From assembly GCA_016926155.1 (NCBI GenBank), contig JAFGPC010000087.1, forward strand, positions 1 to 43,911: 43,911 bases of DNA, given 5' to 3'. Positions 1 to 7,875 of this stretch are shown here, piece by piece. The notes beneath the pieces are model-generated. The model made no database searches and was not told the DNA's origin. It saw only the letters and a list, made by a program, of their open reading frames with translations. This DNA is from Sedimentisphaerales bacterium (GTDB lineage: Bacteria; Planctomycetota; Phycisphaerae; Sedimentisphaerales; Anaerohalosphaeraceae). Within the stretch, counting starts at the first letter, position 1. Each line of letters begins with the position of its first letter. The position numbers and the translations under genes were made by a program.

Positions 1-451
1 ATTCCTTCAGCGATTCCTGTTGGGCAAACGAGTACCGAAAAGCGATCCCTTCATCATAGGCGCGGATCGTCAACTGCATCCGTCGCTGCTTGGATCCCCG
101 TTCCAGCAGATCGACCGTCATCTCATGATACACATCCGGCACAACGGACCGTTTTCCATAGACCGGCTTCCACCGGCTTGAATGGCTTCGATAGGCAACT
201 CCCGTGACATACCAATACTGCAGCTCGTCGTTGTCCTTCAGGGCAAACCCGACGATCGATTCGTTGAGTACCATGTGACCATTACGTTCAATATGCCAGA
301 CAAAGAGCCCCGGTTCGATGATCGTGGATACGTACTTGATCTGTCCATCGGGCGAAGCGACCTGGGCTGCACCTGCCATGGAACAGCAGAATAATGCTCC
401 AATAAGCAGGGCGTAAACAGAAGTCCTTGTGGTTATTATGTCATGAATCAT
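1..451 (-). CDS. GH97-family glycoside hydrolase, N-terminal part (runs off window)
   Basis: The first 150 codons are visible; the 3' end lies outside the window. The product begins with a Sec-type signal peptide (hydrophobic stretch YALLIGALFCCSMAGA, then AAQVASPDGQ) and continues with the beta-sandwich typical of the GH97 N-terminal domain: SPDGQIKYVS, later YHEMTVDLLE, RRMQLTIRAYDEGIAFRY. GH97 enzymes (SusB-like alpha-glucosidases, alpha-galactosidases and relatives) act on exported oligosaccharides; the catalytic barrel is not visible, so the substrate cannot be told. The start ATG overlaps the stop of the rhamnulokinase gene (ATGA), which implies translational coupling and shared transcription. 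An alternative ATG seven bases downstream hits a stop after two codons, which fixes this start. The family call is good, the specificity unknown. Confidence 0.8.
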   Translation of the reverse strand, partial: MIHDIITTRTSVYALLIGALFCCSMAGAAQVASPDGQIKYVSTIIEPGLFVWHIERNGHMVLNESIVGFALKDNDELQYWYVTGVAYRSHSSRWKPVYGKRSVVPDVYHEMTVDLLERGSKQRRMQLTIRAYDEGIAFRYSFAQQESLKE

Positions 452-1914
452 CGTGTCCCCTGCGATTGCATCCGGGTATATTGCTCCAATTTTGCCGTCC
501 ATGCCTTAAAGTCCCGCGGTTGATACGTAACCAGCTCAAAGCTATTCCGCATGACCTTTCGCACATCCTCGGGTCCGTCCAGATCCCCCATCGCTACAGC
601 CACCGTCAGTGCGTTGCCCAGCGAGGTACACTGATCGGCCCCGGCGTGAACCGCAATCCCGCACGCATCCGCGGTCAACTGGCACAGCAGGGTGTTTTTA
701 ATCCCGCCGCCGATCATATATATCGTTTCGCTCTTTTGCCCGGTCAGTTCGGTAATCAGATTCAGCCGATACGCATATTCCAGCGACAGGCTCTCCAGCA
801 CGCACCGCACCAGCTCGCCCCGCGAGGCCGGCTTGGACTGGCCTGTCTCCTTCAAAATGCCGTACAGCGTCTCTTCCATATCCGCCGGGGCCATCAGCCG
901 CTGGTCGTTCACGGAAAACATCCCCGTGCTCCGGGCCGACCGCGCCTCGTCCGTGATCCGCGTATAATCCCACGCATCCGTGCTCGTATCCCACTTGCGT
1001 TTCAGTTCCTGTACCAGCCACAGGCCCAGTATATTACGGCAGACAAACCAGCTTGCCAAAGTGTATTCATTGCAGAATCCCTGCTCGAATGCCTGCTTGC
1101 TCGTTACGGGCCTGTCCTGCAGTTTGCCCAGGATGCTCCACGTCCCGCAGCTTAAGAACGCCCAATTTTTCCCTTCCGCCGGCACAGCCGCGGCGACGGC
1201 GCTGGTATCGTGTCCGCAGGTGGCCACGACGGGAACAGGCCCCATCCCCGTCTGCCGCTGGATCTCTTCCGTGATCGGCCCCAGCGTGGTCCCCGGCTCC
1301 ACCAGATCATGAAACATATCCGGCAGTTTGAACCGTCGTATCACCTCCTGCGACCAGCGGCCGTCACAATCCATCAGATTTGCCGTGCTGACGATGGTCT
1401 TTTCCGATGCCTTAACACCTGTCAAAAAGTAATTGATCAGATCCGGCACATTTAAAAAATCCCGGGCCATCTCCAGAACCGGACAGGCGTTCTTCTTCAT
1501 CGACAGAAGCTGAAACAGCGAACTGATTGCCCACGGCTCGGCGGCGGTCGCCTCGAAGACTTCCTGTGTCGTCATGATCGGATTGGAATACTCATGGATC
1601 CCGTCCGTTCGTGCATCACGGTAATGAACGGGATTGCCCAGAAGCTGCCCATTGGGCCCCAGCAGCCCGAAATCCACACCCCAGGTATCCACGCCGATGG
1701 CAGTGACCTTGACGCCCTTTTCCACGCACAGCCGAAGGGCAACCAGAATCTCCGCAAATAAAAACGGGAAATCCCAGAACAGCGTTCCTCCCAGTCGGAC
1801 CGGCCGATTGGCAAATCGGTGAATCTCTTCCATCTCCACCTTGCCGCTTTTGAGACGGACCAGCACGCCCCGACCGCTCTCAGCCCCCAGATCAATCGCC
1901 AAATACGTCTTCAT
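448..1914 (-). CDS. rhaB: Rhamnulokinase (FGGY family)
   Basis: This 488-aa cytoplasmic sugar kinase phosphorylates L-rhamnulose to L-rhamnulose 1-phosphate. The N-terminal phosphate-binding loop AIDLGAESGR (residues 6-15) carries the AESGR variant characteristic of rhamnulokinases rather than xylulo- or glycerol kinases. Other family marks are GVDTWGVDFGLL, the central CGHDTSAVAAAVPA, FLSCGTWSILG and a C-terminal GGGIKN motif. The length fits the family. An AGGAG Shine-Dalgarno lies about 10 bases before the ATG. The gene sits upstream of, and overlaps by four bases, the GH97 gene, so deoxyhexose release and phosphorylation appear co-expressed. No isomerase (RhaA) or aldolase (RhaD) is in the window. 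Confidence 0.9.
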   Translation of the reverse strand: MKTYLAIDLGAESGRGVLVRLKSGKVEMEEIHRFANRPVRLGGTLFWDFPFLFAEILVALRLCVEKGVKVTAIGVDTWGVDFGLLGPNGQLLGNPVHYRDARTDGIHEYSNPIMTTQEVFEATAAEPWAISSLFQLLSMKKNACPVLEMARDFLNVPDLINYFLTGVKASEKTIVSTANLMDCDGRWSQEVIRRFKLPDMFHDLVEPGTTLGPITEEIQRQTGMGPVPVVATCGHDTSAVAAAVPAEGKNWAFLSCGTWSILGKLQDRPVTSKQAFEQGFCNEYTLASWFVCRNILGLWLVQELKRKWDTSTDAWDYTRITDEARSARSTGMFSVNDQRLMAPADMEETLYGILKETGQSKPASRGELVRCVLESLSLEYAYRLNLITELTGQKSETIYMIGGGIKNTLLCQLTADACGIAVHAGADQCTSLGNALTVAVAMGDLDGPEDVRKVMRNSFELVTYQPRDFKAWTAKLEQYTRMQSQGTR

Positions 1915-1947
1915 TCAAACATCTCCTAAATCCGTGATTTCCGCCCT

Positions 1948-1976
1948 TTTATCGCATACAATTGGACCCAAATCAA
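1948..1976 (-). promoter_or_regulatory. Possible sigma-70 promoter of rhaB-GH97
   Basis: On the minus strand TTGATT is followed after 17 bases by GATAAA. Each hexamer matches the consensus at four of six positions and the position relative to the rhaB start is reasonable (about 34 bases upstream). It is a weak match and only a suggestion. Confidence 0.3.
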
Positions 1977-1981
1977 GACTT

Positions 1982-2005
1982 TTGACCCGGACAATCCGCT
2001 TGACC
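1982..2005. promoter_or_regulatory. Candidate operator: TTGACC direct repeat around a CGGA-CAA-TCCG palindrome
   Basis: Two identical TTGACC hexamers lie 12 bases apart and enclose CGGACAATCCGC, whose CGGA/TCCG arms are inverted around CAA. The element sits between the divergent rhaB and nucleoside hydrolase genes, and its second hexamer is also the -35 box of the promoter next to it. That placement suits a regulator controlling both directions; no regulator gene is in the window. Confidence 0.35.
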
Positions 2006-2028
2006 AAAAGAGTGGGGCAATCTACACT
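2000..2028 (+). promoter_or_regulatory. Promoter TTGACC-N17-TACACT upstream of the nucleoside hydrolase
   Basis: TTGACC (five of six to the -35 consensus) and TACACT (four of six to the -10) are separated by 17 bases. The spacer ends in CAATC and the -10 is followed by G...CATAGAAA. The same arrangement occurs before the esterase gene at 3219-3247, which makes both more credible than either alone. A start near 2035 would leave a leader of about 160 bases. Confidence 0.55.
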
Positions 2029-2193
2029 GATTGCATAGAAAAAAATAATAGACTACGGGAAGAAAAAGGCTCTATCATTCATGAAAGTCTCCTATATCTC
2101 TGTTTTGAACCGGTGTATATTTTTTTCTCGGAAAGTATTAATGTACTGGGATAAAGCGATGAATTTCATTGGGTAAAGTAAGGGAAGTGCATT

Positions 2194-3207
2194 ATGACTG
2201 TCGGATATATAGATTTACGATTGATTATGAGTCTGTCTGTTATTGGTCTGGTTGGGCTGTCTTTAACTGGTTGTCAGTGCTGCGAGCATTCGGATTCTAG
2301 TCAAGCTGTTTCGATTATTTTTGATACGGATATTGGTACGGATGTGGATGATGCCGGAGCCCTTGCGATACTCCATATCATGGCTGACCGGGGCGAAGCG
2401 AAGATCCTGGCAACGATGAGTGCAAACCAAAATCGCTGGTGCGCACCGGCCATTGACGTGATCAACACTTATTACGGCCGACCGGATTTGCCAATCGGTT
2501 CGTCCAAGACAGGTCCCGATCCGGAAGAATGGTATCATGACAGCGTTTCTGACTTTCCCCATGATCTAACGAGCGGAGAAAACGCTCCGGATGCTGTTAC
2601 ACTGTATCGAAAAATTCTAGCAGCCCAACCCGACAAGAGTGTGATCATCGTGGTCGTGGGCTGGTTAACGAATATGGCTGACTTGCTTGACAGCGAACCG
2701 GATCAATACAGTCGATTTAATGGCAAAGAACTGGTTGAGGCCAAGGTCAAAGAACTGGTTTCGATGGGCGGCAAATGGCCCAACTCTCCCAAAGTCGAGG
2801 GTGAATATAATTTTACGATGGACGGAGCGGCCGCTCATAAGGTGATTCGTGACTGGCCGGGTAAGATCATGTTTACCGGATTGGGAAAAGATGTGATGAC
2901 CGGTTCCCGGTTGGTAGCCCAGGCCCCGAAAGAGAATCCGGTCCCGGCGTTTTATCGAAATTTCTTTGAGAGGTATAAGGTATCTGAAAGATCCAGCTGG
3001 GATCTGATCGCCGTATTGTATGCAGTCCGTGGTCTGTCAGATTATTTCGATGAGATCTCGTCGGGTAAATGTGTGGCTAAGGAAGATGGAAGCAATCAAT
3101 GGATTTCCGGCTCCCCTTCTAACCATGTTTATCTTGTCTATAAAATGCCGCCGACGGAATTAGCCGCCGTGATAGAAGATTTTCTTGTAACTCCACCCCG
3201 CCGGTAA
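2194..3207 (+). CDS. Lipoprotein nucleoside hydrolase (IunH-like)
   Basis: This 337-aa exported protein of the inosine-uridine nucleoside hydrolase superfamily would cleave N-glycosidic or related bonds of ribosides outside the cytoplasm. The lipobox LTGC places the lipidated Cys at residue 27. The calcium-binding signature FDTDIGTDVDD (residues 43-53) is complete, a GEYNFTMD segment matches the ENxxxD motif, and SWDLIAV matches the last active-site segment except that the usual His before Asp is Trp. The first ATG is preferred because it adds Arg9 to the signal peptide (the next ATG would give an uncharged one) and has AAGGGA upstream. Why a nucleoside hydrolase sits in a sugar locus is unclear; planctomycetes often encode exported members of unknown substrate. 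Confidence 0.8.
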   Translation: MTVGYIDLRLIMSLSVIGLVGLSLTGCQCCEHSDSSQAVSIIFDTDIGTDVDDAGALAILHIMADRGEAKILATMSANQNRWCAPAIDVINTYYGRPDLPIGSSKTGPDPEEWYHDSVSDFPHDLTSGENAPDAVTLYRKILAAQPDKSVIIVVVGWLTNMADLLDSEPDQYSRFNGKELVEAKVKELVSMGGKWPNSPKVEGEYNFTMDGAAAHKVIRDWPGKIMFTGLGKDVMTGSRLVAQAPKENPVPAFYRNFFERYKVSERSSWDLIAVLYAVRGLSDYFDEISSGKCVAKEDGSNQWISGSPSNHVYLVYKMPPTELAAVIEDFLVTPPRR

Positions 3208-3218
3208 ACGTTAACCTC

Positions 3219-3247
3219 TTGACGGAAAGAAGGATACAATCTACACT
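3219..3247 (+). promoter_or_regulatory. Promoter TTGACG-N17-TACACT upstream of the esterase-MFS pair
   Basis: TTGACG and TACACT are 17 bases apart. The block CAATCTACACTG and a following CATAGAAA are shared with the promoter at 2000-2028, whereas the surrounding sequence differs. A transcript from here would have a leader of about 35 bases before the ATG at 3289. Confidence 0.55.
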
Positions 3248-3288
3248 GTCATAGAAAGCAATGAAGTATAAGTACGGAGGTCGGATTT

Positions 3289-4470
3289 ATGAAGTGTACC
3301 TGTCGATATATCTTTAGCTTGTTATCTATCGCGTTTCTTTTTTCCATTGCCGTTACCACCCTTAATCATGCCGAAGAGCCGCAGCTTTGCGTGGGCAATT
3401 ATCAGAGCGAAGCCGAAGCCGTTCAACAGCTTGAGCGGTTTGCCCAGACCTACCACACCCTGGACGAATGGAAAGGCCGCGCTGCCAATATCCGCCGGTG
3501 CATTCTGCGAGGCGCCGGGTTGGATCCCATGCCCCCTAAGACACCGCTGAATCCGATTATCCGCAAGAAGAGAACCTATGACGGCTACACGGTCGAAAAT
3601 GTCGCCTTCGAGTCGGCCCCTGGTATCTTTGTCACCGGTTCGCTGTATCGCCCGACGAACGGTAAAGGTCCATTTCCCGCGATTCTCTGTCCACACGGAC
3701 ACTGGTCCAGCGAAAGCGATTACGGTCGGTTCCGACCCGACATGCAGAAACGCTGTGCCGCGTTTGCCCGAATTGGTGCCATCGCCTTTTCTTACGATAT
3801 GGTCGGCTACGGCGAAATGCGGAAGATCGGTTGGGAACATCGCAGACCTGGCGTGTTGCGACAGCAGCTTCTCAACAGTATTCGCGGGATTGATTTTCTG
3901 CAATCGCTTAAAGATGTCGATCCTAAACGGATTGCGATCACCGGCGCTTCCGGCGGGGGCACGCAGACCTTCCTCCTGACTGCTGTCGATGACCGCATTG
4001 CCGTGTCGGCCCCGGTTGTCATGGTCTCGGCCCATTTCTTTGGCGGATGTGTTTGCGAAAGCGGCATGCCGGTCCACAAAAGTTCTCACCATGAAACCAA
4101 CAATACCGAAATCGCCGCCCTGGCCGCTCCTCGACCTCTGCTGGTCGTCTCTGATGGGCAGGATTGGACCAAGAATGTCCCGCAAGTTGAATTTCCCTAC
4201 ATCCAGAATGTATACGTTCTCTATAATGCCCGTGACAAAACCGAAAGTGTCCATCTGCCTACTGAAGGCCACGATTACGGCATCAATAAACGCATTGGAG
4301 TTTATCGTTTTTTCGCCAAACATCTCGGCCTGGACCTGAGTAAAATCACCGATGCCAAAGGCAACATTGACGAGTCATTTGTTACGATTGAAAAATATGA
4401 GGATATGCTTGTCTTCGATGAGGATCGCCCCATTCCCGATCATGCCGTCAAACCGGAATACGCCCAATAA
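3289..4470 (+). CDS. Secreted alpha/beta-hydrolase, carbohydrate esterase-like
   Basis: The 393-aa product has a signal peptide (hydrophobic LLSIAFLFSIAVTT, likely cleavage after NHA) and one alpha/beta-hydrolase domain. GPFPAILCPHGH forms the oxyanion-hole region, GAS221GGG is the nucleophile elbow, Asp289 or Asp292 in SDGQDW is the likely acid, and His328 in EGHDYG completes the triad. The family is usually annotated as acetyl xylan esterase or dienelactone-hydrolase-like; its position between a GH97/rhamnulokinase pair and a transporter favours removal of acyl groups from a polysaccharide. It is followed after only 11 bases by the MFS gene, so the two are very probably one operon. The exact substrate cannot be read from sequence. 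Confidence 0.75.
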   Translation: MKCTCRYIFSLLSIAFLFSIAVTTLNHAEEPQLCVGNYQSEAEAVQQLERFAQTYHTLDEWKGRAANIRRCILRGAGLDPMPPKTPLNPIIRKKRTYDGYTVENVAFESAPGIFVTGSLYRPTNGKGPFPAILCPHGHWSSESDYGRFRPDMQKRCAAFARIGAIAFSYDMVGYGEMRKIGWEHRRPGVLRQQLLNSIRGIDFLQSLKDVDPKRIAITGASGGGTQTFLLTAVDDRIAVSAPVVMVSAHFFGGCVCESGMPVHKSSHHETNNTEIAALAAPRPLLVVSDGQDWTKNVPQVEFPYIQNVYVLYNARDKTESVHLPTEGHDYGINKRIGVYRFFAKHLGLDLSKITDAKGNIDESFVTIEKYEDMLVFDEDRPIPDHAVKPEYAQ

Positions 4471-4481
4471 ACCGATTCTGC

Positions 4482-5834
4482 ATGGATACATCTCTCAATA
4501 ATCCCGACAATGCGGAACACCTGGACGAAACAAGCGTCCGGAAGATGTTGTCTTATCGGTGGTTCATTTTTATCATCCTGGCTGTGGCGTATCTGTTTGT
4601 TTATTTCCATCGGCTTTCCATGTCTGTCGTCGCCGAGGATGTTGCCGAGGATTTTAAAGTCACGGGTGGTATTCTGGGCCTTCTTGGTTCGATCTATTTC
4701 TATTGCTACGCTGCGATGCAGTTTCCCGCGGGTCTGCTTTCCGATTCGGTCGGGCCGCGAAAATCCGTTACGATTTTCCTGCTGCTGGCGGCGGTCGGCA
4801 GTTTTCTTTTCGGGCTGGCTGGCGGAATCAAAATCGCTTTCCTGTCCCGGATCATGGTTGGCCTGGGCGTCTCGATGGTCTTTATCCCCACCATGAAAAT
4901 CCTGGCCCAATGGTTCCGCGCGGGTGAATTTGCCCTGATGGCGGGCATCCTCAACGCCATGGGCGGGGCGGGCGTCTTGGCGGGAACCTGGCTGCTGGGC
5001 CTGATGGCGTCCCGGTTTGGATGGAGGCTCTCGTTTGAGTTGATCGGCGGCTGCACGGTTCTGCTCATCCTGCTGGTCTGGCTGATTGTTCGCGATAACC
5101 CTTCCGACAAGGGCTGGCCTTTCATTGCCCAAATCGATCATCAAGCACAGACGACGGCTCAACAAACAAAGATTGGCCTCTGGGAAGGAGCACGACGGGT
5201 TGTATCTGAACGATATTTTTGGCCTGTTGCTGTCTGGTTTTTCTTCGACTGCGGCATTTTTTTCGGCTTTGGGGGCTTGTGGGGCGGTCCGTATCTGATG
5301 CATACCTACGGCATGACGAAACCGCAAGCCGGAGCCGTCCTGAGTATGATTGCATGGGGCATGATCATCGGCAGCCCAATCCTGGGCCTGCTTTCGGAAA
5401 AGGTATTGAAAAGCCGGAAAAAAACCATTCTCCTGTGTACCTCCACATTGGCGGCTCTTCTTCTGTTTCTCTGTATTTTTCCCTCTGATATGCCGGAACC
5501 TGTTCTTTATGCGTGGTTCTTCCTGTTTTCGGTCAGCTCGTCGGCGGTTGTGATCATGGGTTTCACTGCCACGAAAGAGCTTTTCCCTGTTGAGATCGCG
5601 GGTACCTGTGTCGGTGCGGTCAATCTGTTTCCCTTCTTCGGCGGCGCTGTCTTCATGCCTCTCCTGGGCAAGATCCTTGATCTGTATGGGAAAACCGAAA
5701 CCGATCAATATCCCCTTGTCGCCTATCGAACGGTATTCTTCCTCCTGTTTGCATCCGCTGTCATTTCCCTGGTTTGTACCTTCCTCATGAAAGAAACGCA
5801 TCATTCTCAACAGGGCAATTCTAATCAAAAGTAA
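4482..5834 (+). CDS. MFS permease, probable sugar or sugar-acid importer
   Basis: This 450-aa inner-membrane protein has about twelve hydrophobic segments. The first is WFIFIILAVAYLFVYFHRL; a long hydrophilic loop with a poly-Gln/Thr stretch (residues about 205-240) separates the two six-helix halves. SDSVGPRKS after helix 2 matches the MFS loop 2-3 signature (DxxGRR/K). It resembles the anion:cation symporter/OPA branch of the superfamily. Its placement directly behind the esterase and opposite rhamnulokinase suggests uptake of the released sugar or uronate, which is an inference. The start lies 11 bases after the previous stop. Confidence 0.75.
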   Translation: MDTSLNNPDNAEHLDETSVRKMLSYRWFIFIILAVAYLFVYFHRLSMSVVAEDVAEDFKVTGGILGLLGSIYFYCYAAMQFPAGLLSDSVGPRKSVTIFLLLAAVGSFLFGLAGGIKIAFLSRIMVGLGVSMVFIPTMKILAQWFRAGEFALMAGILNAMGGAGVLAGTWLLGLMASRFGWRLSFELIGGCTVLLILLVWLIVRDNPSDKGWPFIAQIDHQAQTTAQQTKIGLWEGARRVVSERYFWPVAVWFFFDCGIFFGFGGLWGGPYLMHTYGMTKPQAGAVLSMIAWGMIIGSPILGLLSEKVLKSRKKTILLCTSTLAALLLFLCIFPSDMPEPVLYAWFFLFSVSSSAVVIMGFTATKELFPVEIAGTCVGAVNLFPFFGGAVFMPLLGKILDLYGKTETDQYPLVAYRTVFFLLFASAVISLVCTFLMKETHHSQQGNSNQK

Positions 5835-5867
5835 TGCCCGATTATCCCTTCCGGAACAACCGGGCAT
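5834..5867 (-). terminator. Stem-loop between the convergent MFS and dockerin-protein genes
   Basis: ATGCCCG and CGGGCAT form a seven-base perfect stem around a 20-base loop. Read on the minus strand the stem is followed by TTACTTTTG, a weak T tract, which suits a terminator for the gene at 5917-7323. On the plus strand no T run follows. Confidence 0.4.
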
Positions 5868-5916
5868 CAAAAAATGTCTTATCGTTGTTATTCAGTTCAT
5901 ATTGTCTCGTGCCAAC

Positions 5917-7323
5917 TTATGGACAAAGCAGACTGTTGCATTCGAGCCAGTGCAATGCCAGTTCGGCCAAGTCGTTTAAGGATACAATACAGTCATTGTC
6001 AAAATCGCCCAGGATCGGCTCATATCCGGGCATGGCCTGTGCGGCAAGACAGGGCGTTTCGGCCACGATAATCTCGATAGTATCTGCACCAATTTGGTCG
6101 GTATCATCGGCCGTCAATTGGAATTGATACGTGCCTGTCTCAGGAAGCACCAAAGTGATATCTTCCACATCGGCAGGATCGATTGTGACCTCCGGACCAC
6201 TGGTCTGTGACCAGAGAACAGATAATGCCCCGCTCGGTAGCCCGTCATCGGTCACAGTGGCGTCAATCTGGATTGTTGCCGTGGCCGGATCGCCTGCATT
6301 GTTCAGCCAGACGTATTGGTCTTCTCCTGCATCTACGGAAGGAGTGTCGTTGTTGGTGTTAAAGCTCCAGAGTACACCGGCAAGAAACTCCTCGCCTTCT
6401 CCCAGACTTGGATCATAACAATCCACTACCCAGTAATACGTTTCAAACTGTTCAAGGACAATCGGGATATCGATACATGTTTCTATAATGCCTTCTTCTG
6501 CCGTAATTCGCTCAAGCCCGAAGCCCGGTAACGACTCATTTGGGTCTTTCGTGCCGAAATAAACATCACTGGTAAGAATCGTTCCGGGAATATTCGGATC
6601 CGGGAGAGTCCAGCAAAGCTGAGTCAAATCTACAGAGACTGTACTGCCTTTTCCCGGCTGAGGATCGAAAGCCGCTCGAGCCGGTCCCGTTTCTCCTTCC
6701 AATAGGGTACCTCCTGCGGAGTGTTCACTGGAACGAATAATGGCTTGATTTCCATCCACTGTTATTGCAAACAGGAAAATAACCGTACCATCTGTATCAC
6801 TATTAAGGAAATCCGCCACGGCATCACTAATATCCGTCGAAGCCCGTTCTCCCTGAGCGGGTGGGATAAAGGTCATCAAAGGGCCTTCTAAATCAGCCAG
6901 ATCCAGGGCTACGGGATCATTGAGAGGTGGCGTCGGATTATTTTGGACACCAGGGGCTGTGTTCCAGGTTAGATTTTCTACGGTAGTACCGGGAGTAAGA
7001 TCATCCTGGCTTTCGATCACACCGTATACATCGATCGGATCGTCCTGATCATGACCAAAATTGCTGAAACTGATATTAGTAAAGACCTCACCGGGGAATA
7101 TCACCTGAGAAAGATTATATTGAAGGAGAATGACTCGCCGTCTGTCCGGTATATTCCGTGCTCCCAGGCCTGATCCTTCCGAAGAAGCATCCGGAGACAG
7201 GGATGGATCATTGCCAATTTCGATGTCAGCAACTGCACCCATGCTGAATGGTTCTGCTTGAAGACTACTATGTAGTAGTGAAACCAGAGATAGAACAACC
7301 CAATAAGATATTCTCTTGGACAT
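5917..7323 (-). CDS. Secreted multi-domain protein with dockerin-like C-terminus
   Basis: The 468-aa exported protein has a signal peptide ending near LQA. Residues about 25-215 form a jelly-roll-like region resembling the DNRLRE/CBM96-type domains (RRVILLQYNLS, later DISDAVADFLN). A fibronectin-like domain follows (SVDLTQLCWTLPD ... YYWVVDCYD), then a PKD/cadherin-like domain (VDAGEDQYVWLNNAG ... YQFQLTADD), and last a single dockerin-like calcium loop, GDFDNDCIVSLNDLAELALH. In planctomycetes this C-terminal half repeat is common on exported proteins and need not mean a cellulosome. A perfect AGGAGG lies 9 bases before the ATG. No enzyme domain is visible; it is probably a surface or binding protein. 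It is divergent from the giant gene. Confidence 0.75.
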   Translation of the reverse strand: MSKRISYWVVLSLVSLLHSSLQAEPFSMGAVADIEIGNDPSLSPDASSEGSGLGARNIPDRRRVILLQYNLSQVIFPGEVFTNISFSNFGHDQDDPIDVYGVIESQDDLTPGTTVENLTWNTAPGVQNNPTPPLNDPVALDLADLEGPLMTFIPPAQGERASTDISDAVADFLNSDTDGTVIFLFAITVDGNQAIIRSSEHSAGGTLLEGETGPARAAFDPQPGKGSTVSVDLTQLCWTLPDPNIPGTILTSDVYFGTKDPNESLPGFGLERITAEEGIIETCIDIPIVLEQFETYYWVVDCYDPSLGEGEEFLAGVLWSFNTNNDTPSVDAGEDQYVWLNNAGDPATATIQIDATVTDDGLPSGALSVLWSQTSGPEVTIDPADVEDITLVLPETGTYQFQLTADDTDQIGADTIEIIVAETPCLAAQAMPGYEPILGDFDNDCIVSLNDLAELALHWLECNSLLCP

Positions 7324-7875
7324 GTCAATAACCTCCTCTGAATTGTGTAAAATGTCTATATATTCCTTTTCATCTACCCGGCGGGATACATTGCCACAGA
7401 ATCACCTCCCTTCTTGTCCGCGGGGCAATCTGTATTATAAGCATTTTTCCTTTGGGTCAATTTGATGAAACTCCTGAGCTGCATGTTCTACAATACCTGA
7501 AATTCTTGCAATGTCAAATGCCCCATTTGAACGATTTGGATCCTTCGTTAAAAAAGGCACTCAGGACGAATTTCAACTTGGGGAACTGGAAAAGTCTTGA
7601 TTTTTCATATTTTTTTGGGTATTTTGTATATCACAGTTATGGAGGAGATAGTACCGGAGGTGGGGCCTTCAATACGTTTTTAGGCCCGGGAACCCGTATG
7701 TAAACATAAAGAGGCGGTTTTTGGTCCACATATTTCTATTGAAATCTTGTAACATCGACCCTATTGAACCGTCTAAAAAAATGGCTGAGCCTAATGTATG
7801 TGAGAGTATAGGTCTGCCAATCGTTTAATAGGTGATGATTTAAGTCCTTAATCCCCAAGGCAAGGAGGGACACCA
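7324..7875. other. Divergent intergenic region without a convincing gene
   Basis: About 550 bases separate the dockerin protein from the giant gene. The minus-side leader contains an ATTGCC/GGCAAT inverted pair (about 7391-7430) enclosing a strong GGGAGGTGAT ribosome-binding-like sequence that has no proper gene behind it. The plus side shows T-rich stretches and, around 7764-7777, a TTGAACCGTCTAAA block that recurs before the kinase gene at 29169. No convincing sigma-70 promoter for the giant gene was found; a TTGAAA-N17-TATTGA arrangement near 7740-7768 is weak. Confidence 0.5.

Noticed and set aside
3322-4323. 333-codon minus-strand frame opposite the esterase
   Set aside because: The other strand encodes an intact catalytic triad and signal peptide.
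4440-5870. 476-codon minus-strand frame opposite the MFS gene
   Set aside because: Its composition (Gln, Arg, Asp runs) is that of an antisense shadow; the transporter on the other strand is clear.
7374-7391. Five-codon leader peptide MYPAG behind GGGAGGTGAT on the minus strand
   Set aside because: The distance from the ribosome-binding sequence is long and there are no regulatory codons or attenuator.
7452-7703. 83-codon frame in the divergent gap before the giant gene
   Set aside because: It starts with TTG, has no Shine-Dalgarno, crosses T-rich sequence and encodes nothing recognisable.
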